Source: Flavobacterium faecale
Lineage (GTDB): Bacteria > Bacteroidota > Bacteroidia > Flavobacteriales > Flavobacteriaceae
NCBI RefSeq assembly: GCF_003076455.1
Contig: NZ_CP020918.1
Location: 4,066,001 to 4,130,000 of the forward strand
Length of the DNA: 64,000 nt
Direction: 5' to 3'
The notes under the pieces were generated by a model. The model was not told the origin of the DNA and ran no database searches. It worked only from the letters and a program-made list of their open reading frames with translations. Position 1 is the first letter of the stretch. Each line of letters begins with the position of its first letter. Of the stretch, positions 9,463 through 18,024 are shown piece after piece. Made by a program: the position numbers and the translations under genes.

Positions 9463-10485
9463 TTAGGTAAGCGTGTTTTCGTCTTTTTTATCCATTTCTG
9501 AAAGTTCGCCTTCGTATTGTGTTTTTTCAGTGCGAGCATCATAGCCCAACTCTCTCAAATATTTGGCAAAAATATCGGTGTAGCCATGGGTACAAATAAT
9601 TTTTTCGGCACCCGTAGCTTTTATGCTGTCAAGAAGTGAGTACCAATCGCAGTGATCGCTCAGGACAAAACCTTTGTCAACAGCTCGCCTACGTCTCGCT
9701 CCCCTAAACGCCATCCAGCCACTAGCGGATGCTGTGACAAATGGTGTCATTTTCCGAATCCATGTAGTGCCGTGTGCGCTTGGTGGCGCAAGCACGATAT
9801 TCCCTAGCAACTCTTCTTTTTTGGTTTCTCGAGTGATGAGTGTCGTAGCAGGAAATTCCATCATAGGGCGTAATACATTGGTCATATTCTCTATTGCACC
9901 ATGGGTAAAAATGGTGCCAATTTCTGGATTTAAATGTTTGAGTAAGCGCTGGGCTTTTCCTAAGGAATACCCAAATAATATTGATGTTTTTCCTTCGGAT
10001 TGGTTTTCTTGCCACCAATTATTTACGTCTGCCATAACTTCTGCTTGTGGAGTCCATTTGAATGCAGGCAAACCAAAGGTACATTCGGTAATGAATGTGT
10101 CACATTTGACTACTTCATAAGGAACTGCTACACCATCATCTTCTGTTTTGTAATCTCCGGTAAACACCCAAACTTCGCCCTTGTGCTCCACACGTACTTG
10201 TGAACTACCTATAATATGACCCGCTGGATGCAATGAAAATTTGACATTATTGATTACAAATGTTTCATTCCATTCGACACCATAAACCGAAATATCGCCC
10301 AATCGGTGCAAAATAATGGGCACATTGGTCACATGTGTAATGTAGCTCGCATGACCATAACGGGAGTGATCGGCGTGCCCATGTGTGATAATGGCATTTT
10401 GTACGGGTTTCCAAGGGTCCAAATATACGTTGGCAGCTGCACAGTATATTCCGTTTTCATTAAAAGCTAAAAGTGGCACTGACAT
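9463..10485 (-). CDS. Ligase-associated metallo-beta-lactamase-fold exonuclease
   Basis: A 340-residue metallo-beta-lactamase/beta-CASP-type nuclease. The zinc motif HGHADH lies at residues 35-40 in AIITHGHADHSRYG. Further ligands fall in HPAGHIIGSSQ and TGDYKTEDDG, and late motifs in SDHCDW and THGY. Homologues are often mis-annotated as mRNA 3'-end processing factors; in this neighbourhood it is the DNA exonuclease of the ligase-associated repair set. It is the first gene of the four-gene operon, so the promoter upstream should serve all four. Confidence 0.9.
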   Translation of the reverse strand: MSVPLLAFNENGIYCAAANVYLDPWKPVQNAIITHGHADHSRYGHASYITHVTNVPIILHRLGDISVYGVEWNETFVINNVKFSLHPAGHIIGSSQVRVEHKGEVWVFTGDYKTEDDGVAVPYEVVKCDTFITECTFGLPAFKWTPQAEVMADVNNWWQENQSEGKTSILFGYSLGKAQRLLKHLNPEIGTIFTHGAIENMTNVLRPMMEFPATTLITRETKKEELLGNIVLAPPSAHGTTWIRKMTPFVTASASGWMAFRGARRRRAVDKGFVLSDHCDWYSLLDSIKATGAEKIICTHGYTDIFAKYLRELGYDARTEKTQYEGELSEMDKKDENTLT

Positions 10486-10501
10486 AAATAAGTATTTAGT
10501 T

Positions 10502-10509
10502 CAAAAATA
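10502..10509 (-). promoter_or_regulatory. Candidate -7 box of the ligase-associated repair operon
   Basis: On the minus strand the sequence reads TATTTTTG, an exact TANNTTTG match, 17 bp upstream of the exonuclease ATG. No convincing -33 TTTG is seen at the usual spacing. Confidence 0.4.
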
Positions 10510-10634
10510 AGGCAAGAAGCACTTTTTTACTTACAGGATTAATTCAAAATATTATCAAATTCCAATGTCCTTTCAAAAACAGTAAAAATAAAATATAAAA
10601 CATTAATAACCAGTGTTTTAAATACTAACATAGG

Positions 10635-10695
10635 AATTCTGTAAGTATCATATAAAATTGTGTAAGAAGAAATATCTACATCCACAATATCTTTG
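10635..10695 (+). promoter_or_regulatory. dps promoter with 21-bp direct repeat (best-matching copy)
   Basis: The -7 box TATCTTTG is at 10688-10695. Two near-identical half-sites, AATTCTGTAAG (10635-10645) and AATTGTGTAAG (10656-10666), are repeated with a 21-bp period. The proximal TGTAAG starts 27 bp before the -7 box, where a -33 element would otherwise lie. This is the cleanest of four such promoters in the window. The leader to the dps ATG is about 30 nt. Confidence 0.6.
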
Positions 10696-10732
10696 TAGAG
10701 AACATTAACAACAAATCAAAAATATATACAAG

Positions 10733-11200
10733 ATGGATACTAAATTAGGAATGCCTCAGAAAGAAATGACAGCAAATGTGAAAAATTTATCTATTGTTTT
10801 GGCAAGCGAAATGGTGCTATATGTGAAAACAAGAAAATTTCACTGGAATGTTGCCGGATCTAGTTTTATGGAAATGCACAAATTATTTGAAGCACAATAT
10901 AACGAGTTAGAATTAGTGATTGACGAAGTTGCAGAACGTATTGGGAAACTAGGCGAAAAAGCAACTGGAACAATGGCTGAGTTTATTGAAAATTCAGTTT
11001 TAGAAGAATGTCACAAAGACGAAACTAAGGAAGCTATGGTAGCTGAATTATTGGAAGATTATAGAACGATGATTACAAAAATTCGTGAAATGATCAAAGA
11101 AACTGAAGAAACTGACGATTTTGGAACAGCTGATTTCTTAACTGCCATTATTCAGAAACATGAAATGCAAGCTTGGATTTTGAGAAGATACAACAGTTAA
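10733..11200 (+). CDS. dps: Dps family ferritin-like DNA-protection protein
   Basis: A 155-residue four-helix protein of the Dps/ferritin superfamily that forms dodecamers, oxidises Fe(II) with H2O2 and stores the ferric core, shielding DNA. Ferroxidase-site residues are visible: H37 in KFHWNV, H49 near MEMHK, and D64 and E68 in IDEVAER. The N-terminal tail is short and only modestly basic, so DNA binding is uncertain. It opens the plus-strand stress region; a small hypothetical gene follows after 15 bp. Regulation is probably through the direct-repeat promoter immediately upstream. Confidence 0.95.
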   Translation: MDTKLGMPQKEMTANVKNLSIVLASEMVLYVKTRKFHWNVAGSSFMEMHKLFEAQYNELELVIDEVAERIGKLGEKATGTMAEFIENSVLEECHKDETKEAMVAELLEDYRTMITKIREMIKETEETDDFGTADFLTAIIQKHEMQAWILRRYNS

Positions 11201-11215
11201 CCTAACACTTAAGTT

Positions 11216-11440
11216 ATGATTTTGCAACTTGATCCATCCATATTAGTAAACACACCGCTAGGTGTTGGGCAAGCATTATTTTTAATTGATTACGGTATGC
11301 ACCAAAACACCTGCTGGGTGGTCGCAATGCAAGAAAACGGAATCATAAAACATTTTGATTGCAATGACGTCATTCTAAGTACCAATTATACTTATGGGAT
11401 GAATTTGAGAAAGAATAACTTCAAAACAAGCGAAAAATAA
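11216..11440 (+). CDS. Hypothetical 74-residue protein downstream of dps
   Basis: I do not recognise a family. The protein is soluble, with a hydrophobic core segment (LGVGQALFLIDYGMHQNTCW) and beta-strand-like stretches ending in a basic tail. It begins 15 bp after dps and is followed 38 bp later by the CsbD gene, so it is probably co-transcribed with dps. Confidence 0.65.
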   Translation: MILQLDPSILVNTPLGVGQALFLIDYGMHQNTCWVVAMQENGIIKHFDCNDVILSTNYTYGMNLRKNNFKTSEK

Positions 11441-11478
11441 TTACACTATAACATTTATTAATATTAAATTTAAATATC

Positions 11479-11664
11479 ATGAACAGTACAGAAATCAAAG
11501 GAAATTGGAACGAAATGAAAGGTAAATTAAAACAACAATATGCTGATTTAACAGATGATGATTTGTTATTTGCCGAAGGTAAAGAAGATGAGATGCTTGG
11601 AAAACTAGAACAAAAACTAGGTAAATCTAAGGATGAAATCAAAAAAATGATTGCTGATTTGTAA
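11479..11664 (+). CDS. CsbD family stress-response protein
   Basis: A 61-residue hydrophilic protein with the CsbD pattern: an N-terminal IKGNWNEMKGKLKQQYADLT segment, then a DDDLLFAEGKEDEMLGKLE stretch and a C-terminal helix KSKDEIKKMIADL. CsbD proteins are induced by general stress in many bacteria and have no firmly established biochemical role. It lies in the dps transcription unit region, 38 bp after the hypothetical gene. Confidence 0.9.
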   Translation: MNSTEIKGNWNEMKGKLKQQYADLTDDDLLFAEGKEDEMLGKLEQKLGKSKDEIKKMIADL

Positions 11665-11770
11665 TATAAACATATCAGAGCAATAATCTAGAGGCCTATT
11701 GGTTTTTAATTCCTATTTTTAGGGATTTAAATCCGATAGGCTATCTTATCATTTACTAAACATTGGCATT

Positions 11771-12844
11771 ATGGCTAAAAAAAATTACTTAGGATTACAG
11801 TTATTGGCGATTGTTTTAATCGTTTTTATCGCTTCGGTTTTACGAGACTTTATTATTCCGCTCCTTTTTGCTATTATTTTGAGCGTACTTATTTATCCTA
11901 TAGTTCAATTTTTTGAGGCACGTTTGCGTATCAATAGAATTGTTTCGATAACGATGGCTATTCTAATATTTTCGATTATTATTTTTGCTGTATTTGTATT
12001 GATCGGGATACAGTTTGAAGATATAATGAGTCAGAGTGACAAATATGCTGTGCAAATTCAACAAAAGGTAACCCCACTATTAAAGCAGCTAGAAAGTACG
12101 ATAGGAATAAAAAGTACAGATATTGTTGGTGGAGATAACATGAAAGCAAAAGAGATCGTAAAAAAGAACTCTAGTAAAATCTTGCAATTCTTGTCCTCAT
12201 CAGGAGCTATTTTAAGTGATTTTATGCTCTCCCCTTTGTACATGTTTTTATTTTTACTGTATCGCAATTTTTTGGTCAGCTTTATATACAAAGCTACAGC
12301 AAAGGTGATGTCAAGATCAAAAATGAGAACCATGCTAGCCGAATTGTACAAAGTACAACAAAACTACCTTTTGGGACTGGTAAGCGTTATGTTTATTGTT
12401 GGTGTTATGAACAGTATCGGACTCTTATTGCTTGGTATTGATAATCCGTTTTTCTTTGGTTTTTTGTGTGCATTACTTTTATTGGTTCCTTATATAGGTA
12501 TCATTATAGGCTCGATGTTGCCTGCCCTAGTTGCACTGGCTACCAAAGATTCGTATTGGTACGCAGTTGGAGTAATTGGTATTTTTGCTTTTATCCAATT
12601 TCTTGAAGGAAATTTTATTACACCAAAAATTACTGGGACCAAGGTATCACTTAATGCTTTTGTATCCATTTTGTCAATCGTACTGTTCTCGATGTTATGG
12701 GGTATTCCAGGAATGATTTTGGCATTACCAATAACAGCCTCTTTAAAAGTTATTTTTGATCATACAAAATCAATGAAATCAATTGGTTTCTTGCTAGGTG
12801 AAGCAAACGATAAATATTTTAAAACCAAGCCAAAAACAGAATAG
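11771..12844 (+). CDS. AI-2E family transporter (PerM/TqsA type)
   Basis: A 357-residue polytopic membrane protein with the family layout: two early membrane segments (about 10-65), a periplasmic/cytosolic middle domain (about 80-150) and four to six later segments including GVMNSIGLLLLGIDNPFFFGF and LLLVPYIGIIIGSMLPALVAL. PF01594 members export varied small molecules; AI-2 export is shown for TqsA only, so the substrate here is unknown. It follows CsbD by 106 bp, with an imperfect hairpin around 11690-11745 in the gap. Confidence 0.9.
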   Translation: MAKKNYLGLQLLAIVLIVFIASVLRDFIIPLLFAIILSVLIYPIVQFFEARLRINRIVSITMAILIFSIIIFAVFVLIGIQFEDIMSQSDKYAVQIQQKVTPLLKQLESTIGIKSTDIVGGDNMKAKEIVKKNSSKILQFLSSSGAILSDFMLSPLYMFLFLLYRNFLVSFIYKATAKVMSRSKMRTMLAELYKVQQNYLLGLVSVMFIVGVMNSIGLLLLGIDNPFFFGFLCALLLLVPYIGIIIGSMLPALVALATKDSYWYAVGVIGIFAFIQFLEGNFITPKITGTKVSLNAFVSILSIVLFSMLWGIPGMILALPITASLKVIFDHTKSMKSIGFLLGEANDKYFKTKPKTE

Positions 12845-12928
12845 CGTCCAAAAAAAGTGACTATGTTGAAAATGAAGCAGATGCTCTTATTCTACAAAAA
12901 ACAAAATCGTGAGCAATGAATGTAAAAA

Positions 12929-12936
12929 TAAATTTG
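12929..12936 (+). promoter_or_regulatory. Candidate -7 box of the AraC regulator/two-component genes
   Basis: TAAATTTG matches TANNTTTG exactly and lies 20 bp before the first possible ATG. No -33 TTTG is visible and the direct-repeat half-sites are absent. Confidence 0.4.
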
Positions 12937-12956
12937 ACTAATTTAGTAACAAAATA

Positions 12957-13529
12957 ATGCATATGAAGGTTTTTATAAAATTTGATTTCAATCGTATTTG
13001 CAATAAAATACTCCAAGAGAAATTGGACGAGTCCAACCTAAAATATCGAGTTTTAGGTTTTGGTGAAGTCGAATTTTTAAACGTGGTTTCAGAAGATCAA
13101 TTAAAAGATTTTTCGAACTCACTTTTTCCATATGGTGTCGAAATTGTAGAAAATCAAAAAACAATTTTAGTACAGAAAATAAAAGACTTAATTGTCGAAA
13201 TGATCTTTACGGAAGATGTAACAGTGAACGTAAAAAGCTCGGTATATTTGGCCGACAAATTAAATCATAGTTACGGCTATTTGTCCAACTTATTCTCGGA
13301 GGTAACCTATACTTCTATCGAGAATTTTATCATTTTACAAAAGATCGAATATACCAAGCAATTAATCATCAGTGGCCAATTGTCATTGACAGAAATTGCT
13401 TTTAAACTTAACTATTCAAGTGTGGCCCATTTGAGTTCACAGTTTAAGAATACCACCGGAATAACCCCTTCGGCATTTCAGAGAATTATAAAAAAACGTA
13501 GAGAAATAGCTTCTCAAAACCTTAACTAA
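12957..13529 (+). CDS. AraC-family helix-turn-helix transcriptional regulator
   Basis: A 190-residue protein whose C-terminal ~100 residues form the two-helix-turn-helix AraC domain. The first HTH lies around VYLADKLNHSYGYLSNLF and the second around LSLTEIAFKLNYSSVAHLSS, followed by QFKNTTGITPSAF, the conserved end motif. The N-terminal ~90 residues lack a cupin sensor and have a small alpha/beta look (VFIKFDFNRICNKILQEKL). Two in-frame ATGs lie six bases apart. It sits 10 bp before a response regulator and histidine kinase, so it may be a target or partner of that pair. It is my favoured candidate for binding the 21-bp direct repeats upstream of dps and other genes here. Confidence 0.88.
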   Translation: MHMKVFIKFDFNRICNKILQEKLDESNLKYRVLGFGEVEFLNVVSEDQLKDFSNSLFPYGVEIVENQKTILVQKIKDLIVEMIFTEDVTVNVKSSVYLADKLNHSYGYLSNLFSEVTYTSIENFIILQKIEYTKQLIISGQLSLTEIAFKLNYSSVAHLSSQFKNTTGITPSAFQRIIKKRREIASQNLN

Positions 13530-13539
13530 ACCCCCAATT

Positions 13540-13986
13540 ATGCAAAACGATTCGATACTTATAACCCTGGCTGACGATGATGAAGACGACAGGTTATTTT
13601 TTACCGATGCCTTTGATGAACTCAAAATAAATACCATCGTAAATACCGTGAATGACGGAAAAGAATTGCTCAACTATTTGAACGATCCTGATACCATTTT
13701 GCCAAATATTATTTTTCTGGATTTAAATATGCCGATTCTAAATGGTGTAGATTGCTTAGAAATTATTAAAAAAAATAGTGCTTTCAAAGATATTGCCATT
13801 GCTATTTATTCGACTTCTTCCTCTGAAAAAGATATTGAAAACACCTTTGTACTAGGTGCCAATATTTATATCAAGAAGCCAAGTAATTTTAATGACCTTA
13901 AAAAAATATTATCTGACGTTGTGGTAACCAATTGGCAATTCCACACCAATGGACTTAATAAAGACAACTTTTTACTTCGAATGTAA
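13540..13986 (+). CDS. Single-domain response regulator (Rcp1/CheY type)
   Basis: A 148-residue receiver domain with no output domain. The acidic pocket ADDDEDDR is at residues 11-18, the phospho-acceptor is D61 in IIFLDLNMP, the switch Thr/Ser is in AIYSTS and the conserved lysine is in IYIKKPSNF around 112-113. The shape is typical of Rcp1-like regulators that receive phosphate from bacteriophytochrome-like or PAS kinases and pass the signal by protein contact. The kinase gene starts 3 bp after its stop codon, so the two form a pair, with the AraC gene probably in the same transcript. Confidence 0.92.
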   Translation: MQNDSILITLADDDEDDRLFFTDAFDELKINTIVNTVNDGKELLNYLNDPDTILPNIIFLDLNMPILNGVDCLEIIKKNSAFKDIAIAIYSTSSSEKDIENTFVLGANIYIKKPSNFNDLKKILSDVVVTNWQFHTNGLNKDNFLLRM

Positions 13987-13989
13987 ATT

Positions 13990-16197
13990 ATGAAAAATAT
14001 CAAATATAAATCTTCCGTTTATCACAAAATTATATTTGCTATCAGTTTGATGGTATTGCTATTTATTGGCGTGATTACCATTAAGCACATCAAAAACATA
14101 TCCGACTCTTCCAAGTTGCTCATGCATACCTATGAGGTCAACTTGGAGTTGGAACATTTATTTTCGTCAATTAAGGATTCCGAAAACAGTATGCGCGGTT
14201 TTATCATAACAAAAGACAGCATCTACCTAAAACCTTATCAAAAAGCAACTACAGATGTCAATACGTCATTTGTAATATTGAAGAAGTTAGTCGAGGACAA
14301 TCCTATTGAACAAAAAAAGCTTCAATCTTTGTTCGAAATCATCAACAAACGCTATGAATTTATTTCGAATTACATCGAAGGAAAGGACCGCATAAATATG
14401 GATGAAGATTATTTTTTCAAGAAAAACTTTAGAGAAAGTAGTGAACTACTTGAACGAATAAGAAACAAGCTCAACGAAATGATTGCGTTGGAAGAAATGT
14501 ATCTTAAAAACAGAAATGAACTTTATAGAAGTCAAATATTCTTGACCCCAATTTTGACGTTAAGTATTTTGTTTATCACACTGGTTGTTTTAATTTTTGC
14601 TTATTATAAAATTAATAAGGATGTAGAGAAATTACAAAATGCCAATTTATCCCTCAGCAAATCACAGTTTTTAAGTTACCAAGCAGAAATTTTATCTGAA
14701 TTTGGAACTTGGGAATGGGAGATGCACGATAATAGTTTAATTTATTCTGATAATTTATATCGAATTTTGGGAGTTGAGCCACAGTCATTTGTTGCTACCA
14801 ATGAGAAATTTTTAGAATTTGTACATCCCGAAGACATAAAACATGTAGATGACATTATTCAAAAAATAATGGACAATCATGAACTACCATATTCCTATTT
14901 TAGAATCATAAGAGCAGATGGTGCTATTCGAAATTTAAGGGCAACCGGAAAGTTGTTTGTTGACGAAAGAGGCAATAAATTAATTTTAGGTGTTACGGAA
15001 GACATCACCAATGAAAGTAATAAAACCGACCTATTAAAAACCAATTATGACGACTTGATTAAAGTCAATAATGATTTAAAAATCTTTGATCAGTCAAGTA
15101 AGCAAGCTGAAATATTGGGTAATTATGGAAGTTGGATTTTACATTTCGATAACTTAGAAGTTAGCTATTCAGATAACCGTTTTCGATTGTTGGGTCACAA
15201 ACCGCAATCTTTCAAGCCATCAATAGAGCTATTCATTGATTTTGTTCATCCAGAAGATAAGCAAACTGTTGAAGAAGCTTTTATCAAAGCAAAGGCCGAC
15301 AAAATATTTCCTGAAATCGATTATAAAGTCATTCGAAAAGACGGGAAAATTCGTCGATTTAAAACTAGCGGAACCTCGTTTGTAGATTTATCAGGTCGTC
15401 AAAGCATGATTGGAACCACGCAGGACGTAACAGAAGACTACAATAAAAGTTTACATATTAAAGAAAGAAACAAAGAACTGGAACAAAAAATAAAGGAACT
15501 TAATGAATTTAACCACGTAGCGAGTCATGATTTACAAGAACCACTACGAAAAATTCAGACATTCATTTCGAGAATAAACGATAAAGAAAAAGAAAACCTA
15601 TCCGATTTTGGAAAAGAATATCTTTCTCGCATAGAAAGTGCATCCAATAGAATGCGTGTGCTTATCAATGATTTGCTTCAATATTCTAAAACCAGTCGAT
15701 CAGAGGCGCAATTGGTTCCTATTGATCTTAATATTGTATTTGCAGATAGTTTACTTGAACTATCGCAAAATATTGAAGATACAAATGCTGAAATTACAAA
15801 CACAAATCTACCGATCATTAATGGTGTAGATTTTCAAATGCAGCAGTTGTTTTCGAATTTAATAAGCAACTCTTTAAAATATTCGAAACAAGAAATCGCT
15901 CCTATTATTTCACTTTCGTATAAAATTGTAGTGGCAAAAGATGAAGAATTAATTAAAGATTATAGTCAGCGAAAATTCTTTAAGTTCGAATTTAAAGACA
16001 ACGGAATTGGATTTGAACAAGAGCATGCCGAGAAGATATTTTTATTATTTAATCGTTTGCACGGAAAAACAGAATACCAAGGAACAGGCGTAGGATTGGC
16101 CATTTGCAAAAAAATTATTGAAAACCACAATGGTTTTATTTATGCTACGAGTGCGCTCAATGTAGGAACTACGTTTACGTTTTATATCCCCGTATAA
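13990..16197 (+). CDS. Membrane sensor histidine kinase, CHASE3-PAS-PAS-HisKA-HATPase
   Basis: A 735-residue kinase. Residues ~13-34 form a first membrane helix, followed by a helical periplasmic CHASE3-like domain with the signature DSENSMRGFIITKDSIYLKP, then a second membrane helix around 178-201. Two PAS domains with PAC-type motifs (LEFVHPEDIKHVDD and IDFVHPEDKQTVEE) span about 225-340 and 375-490. The HisKA domain holds the phospho-acceptor H513 in NHVASHDLQEPLRKI, and the ATPase has DNGIGFEQ and GTGVGLAICKKI. The kinase-PAS arrangement resembles phytochrome-like family members. It follows its response regulator directly. Confidence 0.93.
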   Translation: MKNIKYKSSVYHKIIFAISLMVLLFIGVITIKHIKNISDSSKLLMHTYEVNLELEHLFSSIKDSENSMRGFIITKDSIYLKPYQKATTDVNTSFVILKKLVEDNPIEQKKLQSLFEIINKRYEFISNYIEGKDRINMDEDYFFKKNFRESSELLERIRNKLNEMIALEEMYLKNRNELYRSQIFLTPILTLSILFITLVVLIFAYYKINKDVEKLQNANLSLSKSQFLSYQAEILSEFGTWEWEMHDNSLIYSDNLYRILGVEPQSFVATNEKFLEFVHPEDIKHVDDIIQKIMDNHELPYSYFRIIRADGAIRNLRATGKLFVDERGNKLILGVTEDITNESNKTDLLKTNYDDLIKVNNDLKIFDQSSKQAEILGNYGSWILHFDNLEVSYSDNRFRLLGHKPQSFKPSIELFIDFVHPEDKQTVEEAFIKAKADKIFPEIDYKVIRKDGKIRRFKTSGTSFVDLSGRQSMIGTTQDVTEDYNKSLHIKERNKELEQKIKELNEFNHVASHDLQEPLRKIQTFISRINDKEKENLSDFGKEYLSRIESASNRMRVLINDLLQYSKTSRSEAQLVPIDLNIVFADSLLELSQNIEDTNAEITNTNLPIINGVDFQMQQLFSNLISNSLKYSKQEIAPIISLSYKIVVAKDEELIKDYSQRKFFKFEFKDNGIGFEQEHAEKIFLLFNRLHGKTEYQGTGVGLAICKKIIENHNGFIYATSALNVGTTFTFYIPV

Positions 16198-16253
16198 TTG
16201 CTTTTTTCCATTAGTAACTTGGATTAATTTTAGATTTACCCCTCTAACATGGG

Positions 16254-16314
16254 AATTATATAAAATTGACTACGGATTTTGTAAGTGTTTAAGTGGCTAC
16301 ATTTTCTAATTTTG
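16254..16314 (+). promoter_or_regulatory. Promoter with 21-bp direct repeat, upstream of the lipoprotein at 16330
   Basis: The -7 box TAATTTTG is at 16307-16314. Half-sites AATTATATAAA (16254-16264) and GATTTTGTAAG (16275-16285) are 21 bp apart, the proximal TGTAAG starting 27 bp before the -7 box, as at dps. The position of the box rules out the longer reading frame starting at 16285. Confidence 0.55.
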
Positions 16315-16329
16315 TTTGAAAATTTAGCC

Positions 16330-16878
16330 ATGAAACGCACTCTCCATACCATAGCAATCCCATCCAGTTTATTACTGATTGTAATAAGCATTATAGCCTC
16401 TTGCAGTCAAAAACGGCAAGACTACAGCAGCTTTGTAATTCAAAAAATGAGCCCTGATGTTACGGCCAGTTTAGATTTTAATAGCTTATCATCTTTAAAC
16501 GAATCGAATAAAAAGGTCATTGATATCAGTTCGATTATTTATAAGCAAAACAAACGCATTCCTAATTTAGATTTGATTTTGAAGGTAAAAGAAGATCACC
16601 AGGAAAACGATCGCGACCTTAAAGAACTAAGCAAAGAAAATCTAATTGTAATTCCGAAACCTTTTTATCAGTTAAAATTAAACAAGGATTCTCTTCGAAA
16701 TAAAAACTCTACAAAATATTTAGTAAAGTTAATGATACGAGAAATTGATGTACAAATTGATTTGCTCGAAACAATAAAAGATACCACAACCAATGCCGAT
16801 TTTAGGTCTTTTGCAGCAAAATCGTCAAGCACTCTTAAGCAAAATCATGAAGATTTGGCTATGAGTTTCAATCTATAA
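16330..16878 (+). CDS. Secreted lipoprotein, DUF4142-like (tentative)
   Basis: The 182-residue protein starts with a lipoprotein signal peptide ending in IIASCSQ, the cysteine being the lipidation site. The rest is mostly helical and charged, with LKVKEDHQENDRDLKELSKE and LVKLMIREIDVQIDLLETIK, reminiscent of the ferritin-like DUF4142 proteins. That assignment is weak because the hallmark histidines are poorly conserved. The ATG at 16330 was chosen over 16285 because a -7 box lies between them and the signal peptide begins here. The YihY gene follows after 5 bp, indicating one transcript. Confidence 0.7.
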   Translation: MKRTLHTIAIPSSLLLIVISIIASCSQKRQDYSSFVIQKMSPDVTASLDFNSLSSLNESNKKVIDISSIIYKQNKRIPNLDLILKVKEDHQENDRDLKELSKENLIVIPKPFYQLKLNKDSLRNKNSTKYLVKLMIREIDVQIDLLETIKDTTTNADFRSFAAKSSSTLKQNHEDLAMSFNL

Positions 16879-16883
16879 AAAAC

Positions 16884-17843
16884 ATGAAAATATCAAAACA
16901 ATATACCAAAGCATTGTGGGAAGTAATTAAACAAACCATTACAACTTTTTTGGAACATAAAGTTTTGAAGATGAGCGGTTCCTTGGCTTACGTAACTATG
17001 TTTTCTCTAGGACCATTATTATTAGTTATTTTATACTTATCTGATTTATTTTGGGGACGCGAAGCCGTTGAAGGAAAAATGTTTAGCCAAATTAAAAGTT
17101 TTGTTGGTCCATCTAGCGCACAGCAAATTCAAACCATTATTGAAAATTTATCATTATCACAAAGCAGTACTGTTGCTGGTATAATTGGAGTTGTGACATT
17201 ACTTATTGGAGCGACCTCTGTATTTGCCGAAATTCAGGATTCAATTAATACCATTTGGGGCATTAAACCCAAAAAGCAATCAGGATTCTGGTTGTATCTT
17301 AAATCACGCTTATTATCCTTTGGAGTTATTGGTAGTTTCGGTTTTATATTATTGGTATCTCTCGGAGTATCTGCCATTATGGATGGACTAAGCACCCATT
17401 TTTTCTCCATGTTTTCTGATACCTTTTATTATGCTGTTTACGCAATCAACACCTTTATTACTTTTAGCATCATATCTTTACTATTTGGAGCCATATTCAC
17501 CATACTTCCAGATGCCGAAATAAAGTGGAAACAAGTACGACTTGCCTCGTTTGCAACAGCCATTTTGTTTATGATCGGAAAATTTTTGATTTCATTTTAT
17601 ATAGCCAATTCAAATCTACAAGATGTCTATGGTACAGCAGGTTCTTTTGTGATCATAATGGTTTGGGTATACTATTCTTCTGTAATATTATACTTTGGAG
17701 CAGAGTTTGCAAAAAATTATGCAGTGCAGTTTTCATCTCCAATACAGCCGTCTAGATTTGCAGACATTGTACATAATGTAGAAGTTATTTCGAAAGAAAG
17801 AAATTTGCAAGACGCCAAAAAAGAACGCGACGCAATGATTTAA
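16884..17843 (+). CDS. YihY/BrkB family inner-membrane protein
   Basis: A 319-residue protein with six predicted membrane helices. Family landmarks are SGSLAYVTMFSLGPLLLVIL near residue 32, the region FAEIQDSINTIWGIKPKK, and ILPDAEIKWKQVRLASFATA ahead of the GTAGSFVIIMVWVYYSSVIL helix. Once misnamed RNase BN, the family is of uncertain function, perhaps transport or envelope homeostasis. It is the second gene after the stress-regulated lipoprotein and ends at a terminator hairpin. Confidence 0.93.
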   Translation: MKISKQYTKALWEVIKQTITTFLEHKVLKMSGSLAYVTMFSLGPLLLVILYLSDLFWGREAVEGKMFSQIKSFVGPSSAQQIQTIIENLSLSQSSTVAGIIGVVTLLIGATSVFAEIQDSINTIWGIKPKKQSGFWLYLKSRLLSFGVIGSFGFILLVSLGVSAIMDGLSTHFFSMFSDTFYYAVYAINTFITFSIISLLFGAIFTILPDAEIKWKQVRLASFATAILFMIGKFLISFYIANSNLQDVYGTAGSFVIIMVWVYYSSVILYFGAEFAKNYAVQFSSPIQPSRFADIVHNVEVISKERNLQDAKKERDAMI

Positions 17844-17881
17844 AGCACTACAATATAGTTACTTAACAATAAAAATAAATT

Positions 17882-17910
17882 AAACTCTTCAGCTATGGAG
17901 AGTTTTTTTT
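17882..17910 (+). terminator. Terminator after the YihY gene
   Basis: AAACTCT (17882-17888) pairs with AGAGTTT (17899-17905) and runs into a T tract of eight or more. Confidence 0.65.
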
Positions 17911-17933
17911 TGCTTTATTTTCATCAAAATGGT

Positions 17934-17994
17934 AATTCTATAAATCATCACAAATATCTTATAACAGCAAATCTTGACAACTGTCGCATCTTTG
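17934..17994 (+). promoter_or_regulatory. Porin promoter with 21-bp direct repeat
   Basis: The distal half-site AATTCTATAAA (17934-17944) is strong; the proximal one, TATCTTATAAC (17955-17965), keeps only the TATAA core. The -7 box CATCTTTG (17987-17994) has one mismatch. Spacings of 21 and 27 bp equal those at dps. The leader to the ATG at 18025 is about 25 nt. Confidence 0.5.
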
Positions 17995-18024
17995 TAATGT
18001 AGAAACAAACAAACAATTTATCAT

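Noticed and set aside
9674..10120. 148-codon open frame antisense to the exonuclease
   Set aside because: No family features and fully contained within a gene with intact catalytic motifs.
11690..11745. Terminator after CsbD
   Set aside because: The arms GGCCTATTGG and CCGATAGGCT pair imperfectly around a long loop and no T tract follows.
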